Below are positions 20,477 through 33,640 of a stretch of DNA of 64,000 nucleotides, piece after piece. The translations under genes and the position numbers were made by a program. Position 1 is the stretch's first letter, and each line of letters begins with the position of its first letter. Below the pieces are notes generated by a model. The model was given only the letters and a program-made list of their open reading frames with translations, ran no database searches and was not told the DNA's origin. The stretch is from Odiellus spinosus (Eukaryota > Arthropoda > Arachnida > Opiliones > Phalangiidae): NCBI GenBank assembly GCA_963920705.1, contig OY987237.1, positions 7,656,601 to 7,720,600 of the forward strand, given 5' to 3'.

Positions 20477-23371
20477 TTATTGTTCGTTGGCTTCGAAGGC
20501 ATCATCGTCGTCCTCGTCGTTACTACCCGAACTTGGTTCCCCTTTTTCTAATCGAGTTATTCTCCGTTTCAACTTACTCTGCGACGCCGTATATTCGGCC
20601 AAAAGGCGCGCAAACCTGGTCTGCATATTGTCCAAGGTTTTTTCCAGCTTGGTGTATTTGACCGCCAACGTCTCCTTCTCCCTTTCGGCGGCCTTGATGG
20701 CCTCCTCGTCCAAAAGTCCGTCCTTCAGTAAAATTTGTCTGCCCCTTTCTATCAACATCTTCTCGGCTTCAGGATAGTCCGCCAAAACGCTCCATAAATC
20801 TTCCTTGGACAGGCAAAACAAATCGGAGTAGCCAACGCTGCGAACGTTGGCCGTTCGCCTATTACCCGTTTTCATACCCGAAATGTTGAGGATACTGAGT
20901 TCCCCAAAGACACTACCGTCGGACAAAGTCGCGAAAACGGTTTTACCGTCATCCCCAACCACGCTCAACTGGCCCCTTTTAACTATATACATCTCCTTAC
21001 CCACGTCCCCTTTGCGACAAATATAATCACCGGGACTGAAGACTTGTAGTTGCAGTTTCAACACCAATTGCACTAGTAGGCCTGGTTCGCAATCCTGAAA
21101 TAATCGCACTCTTTTCAAAGTTCCCAGATGGACGTGAATGGCGATTTCCGCCTTTAACTTATCGGGAAGAATCTGGGTCACCGTGTCTTCGTCCAACGAC
21201 TGTTTATTACTCCACAAATAATCGAACCATTTGATTACGCGATTTTCCAGATCCTTGCTGACTTTACGGAACTCCATGTATTGCTTGACGCTGTCCATCC
21301 GGCTTTGAAATTCGGCTCGAGCGGCGTTCATGTTGGTGATCATGCTACCGACGTTACCGACGATGGTGGCGAAGATCAGAACTCCGACTAAAAAATCGAA
21401 GACAACAAAGGCGTACTCTATGTCCTTTTCGGGAGTGGGCACTTCCCCGATGGTCGTTAGGGTCAAAGTTGACCAATAAAAACTGTATATATATTGACGC
21501 GATAGGGTGGCAAATTCCGGTTGCTTAACGTCTTTGTACACCCAATTGTCCGAACCAAAGCCAATGGCGTAACTCATGGCGAAATAAATGCACGCGTTCC
21601 AATGAATGATGACGAGAATGTAGCAAACGAGTTTGCTAATGCGAAAGGCGTACGGGAAGTTAGTTCTGGTTTCGGTGCGATCGAAAAACTCCAGCATTCG
21701 ATGAAAACGCAAAAGACGGTTCATGCGAACGATGACGGCACACGGAACCCGGATGTGGCAACTCGTGCCCAACGGCCAGTACAATAAATCTGTCGGCATC
21801 AGACTGCAAACGTCCAGTTTGAAGTAGTTTGATTTGGTGTAATTGAGCAAAAGCTTACGCGTATCTCTCACCAGTAAGCCCTGCTCTAGATACCCTGAAA
21901 TTATTAAATATATTGTCAGTAATTTACTAATGTTTAATGTTTTATCTTCAAATATCGCACGAATTTCTAAATTTAAAGAGGTCAAAAAGAATATGAAAGA
22001 CTTGCATGGTAACTTTAAGCGTATCTTTAACCGGACAAGATAAGAGAGGTCGAAACTCATTCATAAATAGGGATCAGTCAATCAGGTTTATTTAATATTT
22101 TAGCTTTTTTTGGGGGGGGGGGGGGGCACATCTAAAATCCATCTTACCTGCTCTGGCGTGAAGCGCCATGTCGCAAATGTAAATGAAGTCAGAGGTGTAG
22201 TCCATAAAATACCAAAATATAGGACAAAGATTTTGAAGTTCCCAAAAAACGCTTCGTCCCACGATGATAATGATGTTGTACAAAACGAAACAACTGATAA
22301 AAAATAACCAATAGTAGTGGAAGTTGTTCGCAGGATCTACCACGAAGGTCCCACGAATTCTGAAAAAAACCGATACAATTTCAGGTGCAATTTTAAGTCA
22401 CCATCGAAACAATTAACTTACTTTCCAAAACAGAACGATTTGTAATCGCTATCTTGACCGGTGTCCGATTGACCCATGGCGAATTTCTCCAGAAATGAAT
22501 CGGGTCTTTCCGGTTCTTTCGCCTTCTTTCGGTTTGATGCCCATTGGGATACGATCTGAAATACGTAACGGGTAAACTTATAGTGCACTGGAAAGAAAAA
22601 TTAGAATAATTTATGGGGGCTAAACCAACTTTAGGAGCTGGTTCAATATTGGTGATAGAATTGACCCAACCAAAAGCTACGTATAAAGTGAAGTGCAAAA
22701 ACTTTTGTGAAACTCTTAGCAGATTTTTGGATAAATATCTTTCTATTGTTTAAGGGCTTTATACTCTTTGTTCAATAGCTGATTGCAACACCTAAATAAT
22801 AATATAATGTATTAATCCGCCACAGGGTTAACTGTTTCTAAAATGAGCTGGAATCAAGTATAGCCTAACCTGTTCCAGCTTAATTACAACTAAATTACAA
22901 TATAGAGATTGAAATCATTAACTACCAAAAGCATTTATCACGTACAGATAGTGAGATCGGTCGAAAAACGGAGGTACTCACTTGCAATCTTTGGGCAATC
23001 CTACCCATTTTGATAGCGGAAGTCTCCGTGCATTTCCTGGCCTCCTCTTCGGCGGACATTTGTTCGATTCGAACGATTTCGGAGCAGAAACTGCTACGGG
23101 CGGAAGCGGCGCTGCATGGGGTACAGATACCATTCTCCAAAACTTCCATCTCGTCGCCCGTGACGCTGCCCGTCGTGGAAGCTCGTTCCGGTTTGAGGAA
23201 TTGGGTGCTGCTTGTGGAAGACTGGTGCGCCTGTTGAGCTTGGGACCATTGTTCAGTTGGGCTTTTGCTCGTTTTACTCTTATTGGCCAAACTGTCCGCC
23301 GATGAGCGCCGAGAGCTTCCAACCCTCGTCGGCCGAGCTGGGTTGACCGAGGACATGATGGGGATCCACAT
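20477..23371 (-). CDS. Cyclic nucleotide-gated channel, alpha-type subunit (CNGA)
   Basis: Four exons on the minus strand: 23371-22982, 22555-22422, 22359-22148 and 21894-20477 (with stop); phases agree and the product is 717 residues. Order: a Ser-rich cytosolic N terminus; S1 with [18 protein letters not shown]2; a charged S4 segment with the [21 protein letters not shown] motif shared by CNG channels; S5; pore TLTTIGEVP with Glu near residue 395, the A-subunit filter (B subunits have Gly); S6; C-linker; a cyclic-nucleotide-binding domain at about 530-623 with FGELSILNI and [18 protein letters not shown], which includes the phosphate-binding arginine and conserved Thr; and a C-terminal coiled coil (about 630-690) as in the CNGA trimerisation helix. 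It should be a plasma-membrane cation channel opened by cGMP or cAMP. The start is the first ATG in the frame; MSS four codons later is an alternative. Confidence 0.95.
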
Positions 23372-23459
23372 TCGGTCAACAGCAGTTTATATGGCAACCA
23401 ATTGCCCAAGTCGCGAATCGACCAACAGCCGATCGGGCAGTTCCGATACCCGTAGCTAA

Positions 23460-24520
23460 GGATCGTCTTCTAGAAGGCAACATTGTCCGCTGAAATGCGG
23501 TAAAAATATGATTAAAATAATGAATTTCATAACAAAAATTTGAAAATCATCTACACCACAGTTCATTAAACACTATTTCCAAACACAAAAGCGCCTCTCT
23601 ATATCGCCAGCGTACGATTATGCGTGGAAAGACTAGAGCTTCTTACATGCATGATCCTTAATAAAGTGTTTTTGTAAGATCACAGCATAAGATAGCTATC
23701 ATAAATGGTACCAATCTTGCCACATTCTCCTGGTCTGTAGTCTTCTCGAATCTCTTAAGCTGAATGAACTTCAAAATGGCGTAACCTCAACATTCGCTAA
23801 GCAATCGAGTTTTAATCTTCTTAATAAACTTACAAAAGAGTTCCTAATAATTTTATTGGGTAAAATCTACCTTAGCTTAATATTTCTAACACGAGGCACT
23901 GTATGTGGCGCTGCACTGTGGAGTTGGGGTCTTCGTGTAAATATAATCATTAAAGGGATATGCAACGAGACGTATGTGTTACAGCATATGATACGCCGTT
24001 GGGACTTAATAAAATACAGTTCCTTGCCAAGTTGCCTATCGGCAGTGGCTATTTGGCCTCTATCATAATCAAGTGGATGTAGTTCTCTGAGTGCCAAGTT
24101 TTTTACAATTAAACATAAGAAAACAAACACCGTCCAAAGTTGTAATTATTTCGAGAGTGTATGACTCTAAATTCCTTTCAATTAAGAAAAATTCATTAAG
24201 AAAAATTCATTTTTCTAATTTAATCAAACATATAACATCTGATTAACTTATTTACGTCACAACTTGTTTAAATGTGAGAGATAAAACAAAAAAAAATGAC
24301 AAGGTTAAGGGAAAAGATAAAAATAACAATTTTGGCAATGAGAAGTATTCAGAATTTATCTCAAGCCGAGTTTTGTCTCTCCAGAGATTACGCGACTTTC
24401 TGCTGATAATGTACAATAGCCTAATAGACGCGGATTTGGAAATCGCGCAGTTTCATACATATGCAAATGCCGCCAGTTAAAACGCGCTATCAATTCGATT
24501 TGTAAGCGTATATTAATTTT
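23460..24520. other. Intergenic between divergent CNG and SLC35-like genes
   Basis: About 1.15 kb separates the two start codons (23371 minus, 24521 plus), so promoters of both genes should lie here. No further exon or repeat recognised. Confidence 0.5.
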
Positions 24521-25904
24521 ATGTCACAACGAATCAGTAAAGACAAGACTTTGCAAGTTTTAGAAATGGCTGAAAAACAAGCGTTTCTTTCCAGAACTAA
24601 AGATAAAGTAAAACGCGTACCAGGACTCGGTATATGGTGCTCCGTTATTTCTAACACGTTCTTCGCCTTCAATATAGTAACTACAAAAGCGATAGTTACC
24701 GACAGGAACGTTCTCTTAGTAGGTTCGGTACAATCGGTGGTGAAACTATTACTAGTGTTACCGGTGATCGTAAGATATGATTTACCAATCTTTGGGGTTA
24801 AGGAAGAAAGATTGTACTTGGTTGGATTTTCCATCAGTACTGCCTTGTTTCAGTTGGGTAGGACATACGCCTACGCTTTTATATCGGCTTCTGACGCTTC
24901 AGCCATCATAATGGCGTATCCAATCGTGGTGACCATCATTGCCCCATTTTTACTCAAAGGTAATTGTACTACATCCTGTTCCCTCGATAAAGCTATAATT
25001 AACAGTTAATTACTTTTCTATATATTTCTATATATTTATCTATGATGTAATACATTTAGATATGCATCGCGTCTAAATTTTAAATATTATAATGTTATGC
25101 ATTCTTTAGCTAAGGCGAGCGAAGTAAATACTCCTTTAACTAGTACTAGCTTATATAGGAACTACCAAAAAATAAAAACGAATTTTTACACTGGCATCAA
25201 GATTTTAGTTTTCAATAAAGACATGATAATTGTATCTAGAATATATATATTTTTTTCGAACTTCTAACGAGTTAAAATCATAAAGTTTATGGTTCCATTT
25301 TTTTACAGAAACCTTTCGCAAAATTTACGTCTTCAACGCGCTACTCTCAATTACTGGAATATTCCTAGTAGTTCGTCCGCAATTCATTTTCGGTAGCAAC
25401 GACCAAGACACTTCCGTAAACAACAACCACTTTGCTGGTATATCGTTATCGCTGGCTTGCATATTCGTCATGACGTCATATTGCATCTTCATCCGCCATT
25501 TGCGCAAAACATCGTCTTGCGTTAGTTGCGCCTGTTCCTCGACAGTTTCTTTCTTCACCTTCGCAATTCCGTGCTTATTTCGAGGACAATTCCAGTTACC
25601 AGAGTGCGGCATAGACTCCGCGTTCTTGGTGTTTTCAGCGGCGTTACACGTGGCCGATATGTTGATGTATTACATTGCCTACAAGTTCGAGGAAGCGGGA
25701 CCATTGTCCGTAGTTGGAACCATAGAGATACCATTAATTTTGCTGTTAGAAATGGTTCTTTTAGGGACCATTCCAACTTGGACCACCTTTCTAGGTGCTT
25801 TTTTGGTTTTGTGCGGCGTATTGTTGACCGCGTTAAGTAAATGGAGCAAGTTTTGGATGTTTCTTAATAATAAGGTTTTGCGAAAAATTAATAGAAGTGT
25901 TTAG
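24521..25904 (+). CDS. SLC35G/EamA-type drug/metabolite-family membrane transporter
   Basis: Two exons, 24521-24959 and 25309-25904 (with stop), joined in phase 1, giving 344 residues. After about 35 cytosolic residues comes a run of alternating hydrophobic helices: GIWCSVISNTFFAFNIV, SVQSVVKLLLVLPVIV, YLVGFSISTALFQLG, then ISASDASAIIMAYPIVVTIIAPFLL, and in exon 2 VFNALLSITGIFLVVRP, GISLSLACIFVMTSYCIFI and GTIEIPLILLLEMVLLGTIPTW. The layout is the ten-helix, two-repeat EamA (DMT) fold. The SDASAIIMAYPIVVTI and E.P...L.E...L...P motifs are typical of SLC35G-like solute carriers. The substrate cannot be inferred. Short loops and a lysine-rich tail fit a small DMT carrier. Confidence 0.9.
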
Positions 25905-28900
25905 ACCAAAAAATTTGTCTGTGATATATATATATTTATATTCTAAAATTTAAAAATGACAATTATGAGATTAATGATTTTATATATTGACTATACTGAA
26001 GTAATATATATTTGCTTTCTTGCTTTATACTACTTGTATTCAAGATCAGTTGTCATCCAGCACATTGTCAAAGGGGGGAGAATATTGTCACGAAGACATC
26101 AATTACCAAGACTCTTTCCAGAGTTGGAAAAAACCAAGTTTGAGTTGATATAACTTTGACGTCAGTTCGTAAAATTAAAATCTAGGTTTGGTAATAGGGT
26201 TCTAAATCGGAATTGTACGTCGTAAAGTAAGAGGGTAATGGTAATTTATGGTTTTCTCGGGTAAAATTACCAAAATGGTAATTTATAATTAAAACCTTTT
26301 GGATTAAAAAATAAATTATTGCTAAAAGAGGTCTAAGTTCAAAGTTTTAAATCGCCATCAAATGTACTTTTCAAAAGTTACCGAGTAACTTTGCTTTTCA
26401 ATGCAAAGTCAAATAATTTTGTGAATATCAGAAAATTACAATAAGACGGTAAATTACAAAGTAATTTGCCAATTTTTATAATTACGGTAATTTTAAATCT
26501 CTTGCTAGCAATAATTCAAACTCTCTTCCTCCATTCGAGTTTATTATTTTTTCGATGAAGTAGCGAAACCATTTTGTCATGGAACTAGCCTTGAATACAA
26601 TTAATAGTAGGGTTGTTGCTGTTTCCAGTAATAGGGTCCCTCTATATATATTTATCAATAGAACCGTGTAACAACTTTGTATCTGCCGATATTATGTTAT
26701 ACCTGGAAAATATACACAATTATTTGAAAGCCCTTTGCTGGGCAACGAAAAATCAATATTCAGATTCTGGAGGGTTTACGTGTCAATTGTTTGAGACCTT
26801 AGGTAACACGCCGAGAAAACGGAAGTCTATGCTGCTAAGGAGAGTAAAACCTTACTAGAGGTGAAACTGATATGATTGGATAATTCTCTAATTCGAATTA
26901 AGCGCAACGCTTTATTTGTTTTGTAGGATGCCGATTCGCTCCCAAAGGGTACTTCTAACACTTGTCGTAATTTCGCCTCCGATAATCTTTAAAGGTAAAG
27001 TGAAACCTAAAATAAAAGTTAAGGTTAAGGCCCTCTAAAACTACTAGATACAGAAAAAGAAAAAAAAAAAAAAAAAACCAAGTTGTACCTCCTATTGACA
27101 ATGAATTTACTTTGTAGAGAGACTACAATAAACCCTAAAGATAAGATATGATAAAAGTTTACAAGTACTGAAATGTTTAAAACTGATACTGAAGCTCTAG
27201 AACCAGTTGATGCAAGGGCCTTCCCATAATTGTTCCTCTTTTATTCATTCGGATTAAGGGGCCCCAGGCAAAATTTAAATTTTATTTACTCCTTTCTGAG
27301 GGAGGAGTTTTTTTTTTATTACGTACCATTATTGTGCCCATATTTAGTAGTCGAAGAAATATACCGCTAGTATAGGTGTAAATTTCTTGATTTTTTAAAC
27401 CTACCCAGTCAGAGAAGGCGACCAGGTAATAGAAAACTTCATGGGTCCTTTCAACCACTTCTGCTACAACTAACTGAGCAACGGTATATTTAATTATAAA
27501 GGCATGCATTTTAACTTGTCAAAACTTATTTATCCCGCACTTCGGTAATGGTTCCGTGTGAAAATAGCTAATATTAGTCTTTTGAAAGCATCATAGACAA
27601 ATTAAACGTTCTAATAGAAAAAAAAATATATTTTGAAGAATCTGCATATACTCTCTGATGGGAAAGAATCCGCGGGACTATTATTGATTTCGAATATCTC
27701 AAAGGGAGCTGTAGCTGAGCTGACCTACTTGCGTGGGTCAGGGTACAGTTAAAGTGGGTGTGGGAGAAGGGAAGTTTGTAAAAGGAACGAGGACGGGATG
27801 ATGGCCAAGAAAATTCGGCAAGAATGTTATCTGACGTAGCAGAGAGGACACGTTCCCGTCTAGGCCAGACTTCTATCGCTTTAAGCCATAGAGATCAAAA
27901 GGATTTTCGGAGTTATTGGACCGATGATGAAATTAATTTACCGTCTTTAGACGTGGCTCCCATAAACATCATTCATTTAACGATAACGTTATTATTATTA
28001 CGTGCTATCAATTGTAGTTGAGAAAATTATAATTGCATATACCCTAGAATCTTTGAAATTGTATTGTATAATATTTTGGTCAATTGCGGATATATTTGGT
28101 CAAGAAGTACAATAATTATCTTAATACAATCGATTTCAATAGTCAATACTATTTGACAAATTTTCCTAGGAACATAAACTTCTCTGAGAGAAAGATTTCC
28201 TTTGGATTTTGGGGAAAATTTAAGGGAAAAGTTTCGAATAACTTGTGTAAATGAGGTTTTGTAGTTTGCTATGGAGCTTTTTTAAAGTCTAGTACGTCGT
28301 TAGACAGTGGGATGAACGGAAGCGTGATTTGTGACGGAGGTAATTTTAATCTTGGTCCTAACAATTCATGACATCCATACACTAATGGATAAGGTTTATT
28401 TGAAACTGTTGGATTTTGGCAACATTTCAAGAGTTACGTCTTTACATTCTCTCGATCATCTTGTTGGAGGGATAGTAAAAAGAAAGGAAAAGCTAGAAGG
28501 GAGAGCCGCATTCTTTAAGGCAATCGACGTCCAGTTTTTATTTGGACGAGCGGTCACGTAATTCCACTTCAAACACAGTTAAGCGCCCTAGCATCTTACC
28601 AATCCCCCAAAACGGATCCAGCTGAACAAAAATATCCTATTCAACAAAACCTTGATACTATAGTGTACGGGGCCCTATAGCTTCCAAGCCCTAAGGCAGC
28701 AAAAATCCTCGGACTCATTCCCATTTACCATCTTATTCTCGTCCCGCTATCGTAAGCTACATTTCCACGAAATTTATGGAAAATTTGTTTCATATCAAAG
28801 GTTTATGTCATATTGATAGTTCAGGCTGTAGTCACATTGCGGGAGAACCAGGAGGCAACGCCAACTACAAAATAAATCCTGCAACCCTCAAATAAAATTT

Positions 28901-29871
28901 GGTTTTCCCCCCAAATTAATGCTCCAGATTGCCCTATTATAGAAAGGTAATTCATCTCAAATAAAATTATTGTATGATTAAACTAATCTGAACTCAATAT
29001 TCTGAAAATGTATGTCCTGCAGTTACAATAAGTATAGAATAGAAACTACGATAATATTTAGTATGACATGAAAACGTATCTTGAGTATTTATGCTCTGGA
29101 TTTGGCATACAGAAAAATCCGAGCCTTTACGATTTTCTTTATGGGATTCTCCTCTCCATTTTACAACGTAAGAAATGGCTTATTTATGCCGTACGTAGTC
29201 CGTGCTCTTAGGAGACACAGTCAAGAGCTAGAAAATTCAGATTTTTTTTAAAGATGAATACTATTTTGCATTTTTGGCAATCAAAGATAGAAAACATAAA
29301 ACAGTTTCCCTTTTTAATCTATCATCTCATTTCTGCGCAATCCGCGACGGTATCTAAATTTATATTCCAGACTGATAAGCGCGAACCAAGGATAGATTAT
29401 TTTTTATGTAATCTATTACTCCTTGTTCTAGAGAGCTTTGCAACACTACTGTTTTTTATTATATCAGTTTAAAATAGGGTTTGATCCTATATAACTTTCA
29501 CTGGTTTTGCAAACTACTCGAGATTTAAAGAAAACTACGTAGAAAAATTTACATTTGAGATTTAGATTGAAATTACCACTCTTCAAAATCAAAATTCAAT
29601 CGTACCATGTATAGCTTTAAGTTATAGGGGAACTCTAACTAAATCTAATAAAGTGAATAATAAAAACTGGATATCAAATATGGAAATAAGACTAATACCT
29701 ACAGTAAGAAAGTGGAAATATAATTATAAAAATAAAGGGAAGATAACACTTGTGTTGTAGAATCATTCGTCCAACTGCGTCACACTACTTTTTATTGAAT
29801 TGCATCGTATTAATTATTTTTTTGATTCGATTAAAATCATAGACAACATACAGAATTAAGAGGTAGCCTCA
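25905..29871. other. Intergenic DNA, no gene recognised
   Basis: AT-rich. Around 26230-26500 many GGTAATTT/AAATTACC blocks occur in both orientations, including AAATTACC-AAA-TGGTAATTT, suggesting an old fold-back element, but I could not set ends. An A-rich simple tract lies at about 27057-27077. Short open frames here (for example 27824-28021, 28331-28561) match nothing I know. Confidence 0.45.
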
Positions 29872-30305
29872 GGCTGACCACTGATAATTTGAAAATCCTA
29901 TATAGAAAATATAGGAAATTTCTTTGCGAAATACAGGAAAATATAGGAAGAATTTTATGTAAAATATAGGATAAAATAGGAAAATAATTAAAAGTAGGAA
30001 CCATGTTTATTATTGCATCACAACTCTCGCCATCGGTTTAAACATGGTATTAATATGATCCAATTGCTTAAATAGTATGGAATTTTACAGACTATTTTAA
30101 CTGAAAAATGTACAGTTAAGCTAAAATAATCTTATACAGCCACAGCTGACAGTATGATTTATAACTTTACCCTGAACTAGAGATTTTGAGTAGAAATATA
30201 GGAGATTATAGGAATTACCATTAAATTATAGGAGAAAAATAGGAAGGAGGTGAAAATATAGGAAAAAATAGGAAATATAGGAAAAGCGGTCAACCTGGGT
30301 AGCCT
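29872..30305. mobile_element. Putative TIR element packed with TATAGGA repeats
   Basis: The left end GGTAGCCTCAGGCTGACCACT and the right end AGCGGTCAACCTGGGTAGCC are imperfect inverted repeats (about 16 of 20). Between them at least 12 copies of ATATAGGA or AATAGGA occur, all in one orientation, clustered at 29898-29990 and 30198-30283. Subterminal short repeats inside TIRs resemble those of hAT-type elements, but the class is inference. Confidence 0.55.
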
Positions 30306-31738
30306 ATGAAGCACATTGATGTATATGGCGGCTGAAACTGGGTGATATGATTGGCCCCAGAGCACCGGAAACGGAACAAATCCAGTTTGAACCGCTTCCA
30401 TGCCTACAGCTACTACCGCGTAAAAAGGTCTACGATTAAATTAAATCGATTAACCTTTAAATTAATCGAAGTTACCCGCAATACGGAGTACATAACCAGG
30501 GAAAAGCAATTGAAAATTTTACAGTTAGATTCGATTATGTGGAAGAAGAAGAGTGAAAAACAAATTACTCAAGTTCACAAGATATGAAGATTAATTTTTC
30601 CATTCTAAAATGAAAGAATGGGCAAAAAGTCAAATTCAGTTTCTACGTAATAGATTTGATTTGATATTTTAACTATACATACAATTCCAAGGCTAAAAAC
30701 TAAAAATACAATAAAACTATTGAAAACAATCCGAACTATCTTGTGACGAACGAGAAAATAACACTATTCAGAATACAAGTGATATAAAATCATTGTTACG
30801 TATATCTTATACGTATCTATAAGTTTACTGTATATAGTGACCTAGAAAACCAAATACAATCAGAATACTGCTCTACAGAATCCTTGTAGGATGTTTGTTT
30901 ATTCCGATAATAACGTAACGTCTACACAGTATATCTTGAAAAGCTTAGAAATACTATAGAATCGTAGTCTAGGGTCTTGATATATATTCACTTGTATTAT
31001 TATATTATATATTATTCTTCCTTGTATATTGGGGAGATAACTAGACCATACAAAAAGCACCGAAAATATAAATAAAAAATAACGGTGGTATATTGACTGT
31101 CGCAAATTGATATAACTTATTACGGAAACCCAAATCTCTCGTTTTTATCCAATATATATAAAGATACATTGGTTCGCGAGACATTTGCGAACTAGCAAAT
31201 GCCGACGCGGATTAATGCAATGTTAAATCGTACGGAAGAAAAGATATTTAGTGTGCGATATTATTTTGAATTTTCTAAACGCTTAACATATCACTCCGTA
31301 AAATCATTATGTAATGTTCATAAGCACGCTAATAACGTGAATGCAAATTAATCCTTACCCTTTCAGACTTAAACCTTGCACTTTGTAAAATCATTATTAT
31401 ACTTTTCATTACAAATCGGTCACTATACTGATAAAAGTAACTCTAGCTTCTCGTTACGTTTTCCTGTAATTAAACTAGTAAATTGAATTGCCACGTTTTG
31501 CCGTAACCCAATAAGCAGTTTTGGTAAAAATAAACTTTACAGAAACCTTTCTGGTAATTTCAACAGTTATTTTTGCAGTGTATTGGCATTTTCTAGGTTG
31601 ATCTATTAGAGATCTTGAGAAATAGTAATAGTTATGGTTTCCTTCTACAATACTTTGTTCGCGTGATGATATTGGTTCTGTTAAAGCTTCAAGTACCCAT
31701 TCACGTTTTTAGTACATATTTATATCAATTGCCTATTA
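30306..31738. other. Intergenic, nothing recognised
   Basis: AT-rich sequence. The 78-codon frame at 30351-30587 and the 68-codon minus frame at 30899-31105 lack domains and splice context. Confidence 0.45.
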
Positions 31739-31833
31739 CAGACACTTGAAAACTTGTAGAAAATATTTGAACTGTAGTCACTATCAAAGCCGAACTCAAG
31801 AGTTCACGAGTTCAAATTCAATGCACTGTATAC
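31739..31833. mobile_element. Family C element, old fragment
   Basis: CAGACACTTGAAAAC followed by TGTAGAAAATATTTGAACT, CACTATCAAAGC.GAACTCAAG and AGTTCACGAGTTC matches 55646-55725 with scattered changes. The outer right end is missing. Confidence 0.55.
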
Positions 31834-33007
31834 GTATTCAAGATTAGGGATAATCTGTTGGGATAATATTTACACAAATAGCTCAAAAACGTTAAATTAC
31901 AGTGATGTTATTCAATCATTTTTCACTTTTAATGTACCGTTGAGACCAGGTATTTTAATTTTATTTTAATTGCAGTATGCAAATTAAAAAATCATGTTAG
32001 TGTGTGTGATACGATTTACAGCCTACATAAAAGTTTTGGTTCAGAATAAGATTTTTTAGTCTAGCTATAGTGACAATATTTTGTCTCTTTACCAATCTCA
32101 ATGTCGTGTCCATACACCAGAAGATACACACAAAAACGGATCACTCCTAACTATAATAGCGAATCATTGATATTGACCCACACCAAGGTTGTTCGCAACT
32201 TTATCGAGTCTGTTTTCCGCGATATCCTATCTTCTATAGTCTGTCAATAATGTAATATAAAATATATCATTGTCCAAACTGATATAGCCTCAGACGCAGG
32301 AATGGTTTGGATAACCTTTCACCTCGTCCTATAACAGGCTGGTAAACTTTACGATCGACAAGTATCGAATTGAAACGTAAAATTGAAAAGTTTACGAGTG
32401 CATGGTGGTGAAATGGAATATGTTTTCCATTACATATAATACATTATATTTTAAAGGTACAGCCAAGTCTATCTCTAGGAATTTACAATACGCACATATT
32501 TTAATATAGATAAGATGAATTGTAAAACATGGCGTTCATAAGCCGATAACTATTTCTCTGGTATTCAGCTACGTGATACGGTTGCTTTTGCTCGTTATCA
32601 TTCACGATATTAGGTAAAAAAACTAAAACCGATCAAAATGACAAATATTGCTTTCACTACTCCTTTAAAGTCGCATCAAGGATAGAGTGGCCAGTATATA
32701 CCTATACTAACCAAAATTCGTTGTAGAAATACGGAAAAAAAATACGTTTTCCAACAAATCTCGGGGGAAAATAAGATAAACAGATCATGGACTGAAGTTC
32801 TTTCCCCATTCCTTGGTTCCTCCCCCCATGCAGTACTCTATCGGTTAAATTCGATAGAGGTCCGCCGGGATTCTGCACTCAAATATACTTCGACATCCAC
32901 CTTCAACTTGGCGTGAAGATACAATATGTAGAAAAAAAATAAGGTTTTTTTAAATCCAACTTCCGAATTTACTGAGCATATGATGTACAGTATTCCTTAT
33001 ATTATAC
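31834..33007. other. Intergenic, nothing recognised apart from a target-site copy
   Basis: No exon supported. The last seven bases (33001-33007, ATTATAC) are the left target-site duplication of the family A element that follows. Confidence 0.45.
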
Positions 33008-33344
33008 CAGAAGCCGATGAAACCCTCCTTTGAAGTCTACTACTCTTATGTTCCATATAGCGCTCCTCTCTGTATGGGTAAAATTCCCAATTTTGCGAGA
33101 TCGGAGGGGTCCTACTTCATACCCCCTGTCTATGGAAAATTAGAAATTCTCTCTCTCCACAAACGACGAAGTTTTTTTGACGAACTCCAAGGCTGCTAGA
33201 AATATTCGCTCGACGAACTCCCGCTCCGAAAATATTTACCGTTAGGAGGCATACGAATCGCGCTATTTGAAACTAACCCATACATAGAGGGGTAGACAAG
33301 ACCCTGGAGTAATAGACTTCAAAGGAGGGTTTAATCGGCTTCTG
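33008..33344 (+). mobile_element. Family A TIR element, copy 1
   Basis: A 337-bp element starting CAGAAGCCGATGAAACCC and ending TAATCGGCTTCTG. The TIRs are about 37 bp and a second, weaker inverted block (CCTCTCTGTATGGGT) lies inside. It is flanked by 7-bp direct repeats ATTATAC at 33001-33007 and 33345-33351. It has no transposase; the 60-codon frame inside is not a gene. Same orientation as copies 2 and 4. Confidence 0.93.
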
Positions 33345-33494
33345 ATTATACTGGGGTACGAATCTACCTGGGAATCGATAGATGAATAACAACTATAATC
33401 AGAAGATTATAAAATGAGAAAGTACACTTTCCTAAATTCCTACTGCCCGGGTCCGATTTGCAGGTAAGTCTCCTGAATTGGAGACGTTATGAAC

Positions 33495-33640
33495 GAGGGG
33501 TCCGACACTCTTGAATTCGCTGTACACATGAGTTCAGCTTTGACAGTGCATTGAGTTTGAACTCTTATGAACTCTGAGTTCAGCTTTGATAGTGCAAAGA
33601 GCTCCAAATTTTGTACACCCGAGTTCGCGAGTGTCTGAAC
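33495..33640. mobile_element. Family C element
   Basis: Begins GAGGGGTCCGACACTCTTG and ends CGCGAGTGTCTGAAC, the inverted terminus. The interior repeats the block GAGTTCAGCTTTGA.AGTGCA twice in direct orientation. Confidence 0.75.

Noticed and set aside
20364..20777. 137-codon plus-strand frame
   Set aside because: Antisense of the last CNG exon; the Ser-rich translation comes from acidic codons of the coiled coil and tail.
22092..22343. 83-codon minus frame ending in an intron G/C run
   Set aside because: It is CNG exon 22148-22359 read through its donor; the real exon is reported in the CNG model.
22978..23409. 143-codon minus frame overlapping CNG exon 1
   Set aside because: Different frame; only the 23371 frame splices in phase to the next CNG exon.
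33017..33199. MKPSFEVYYS-type frame, repeated at 48287-48553 and 56007-56363
   Set aside because: It begins inside the TIR of family A and is present only because the elements are near-identical; no transposase motifs.
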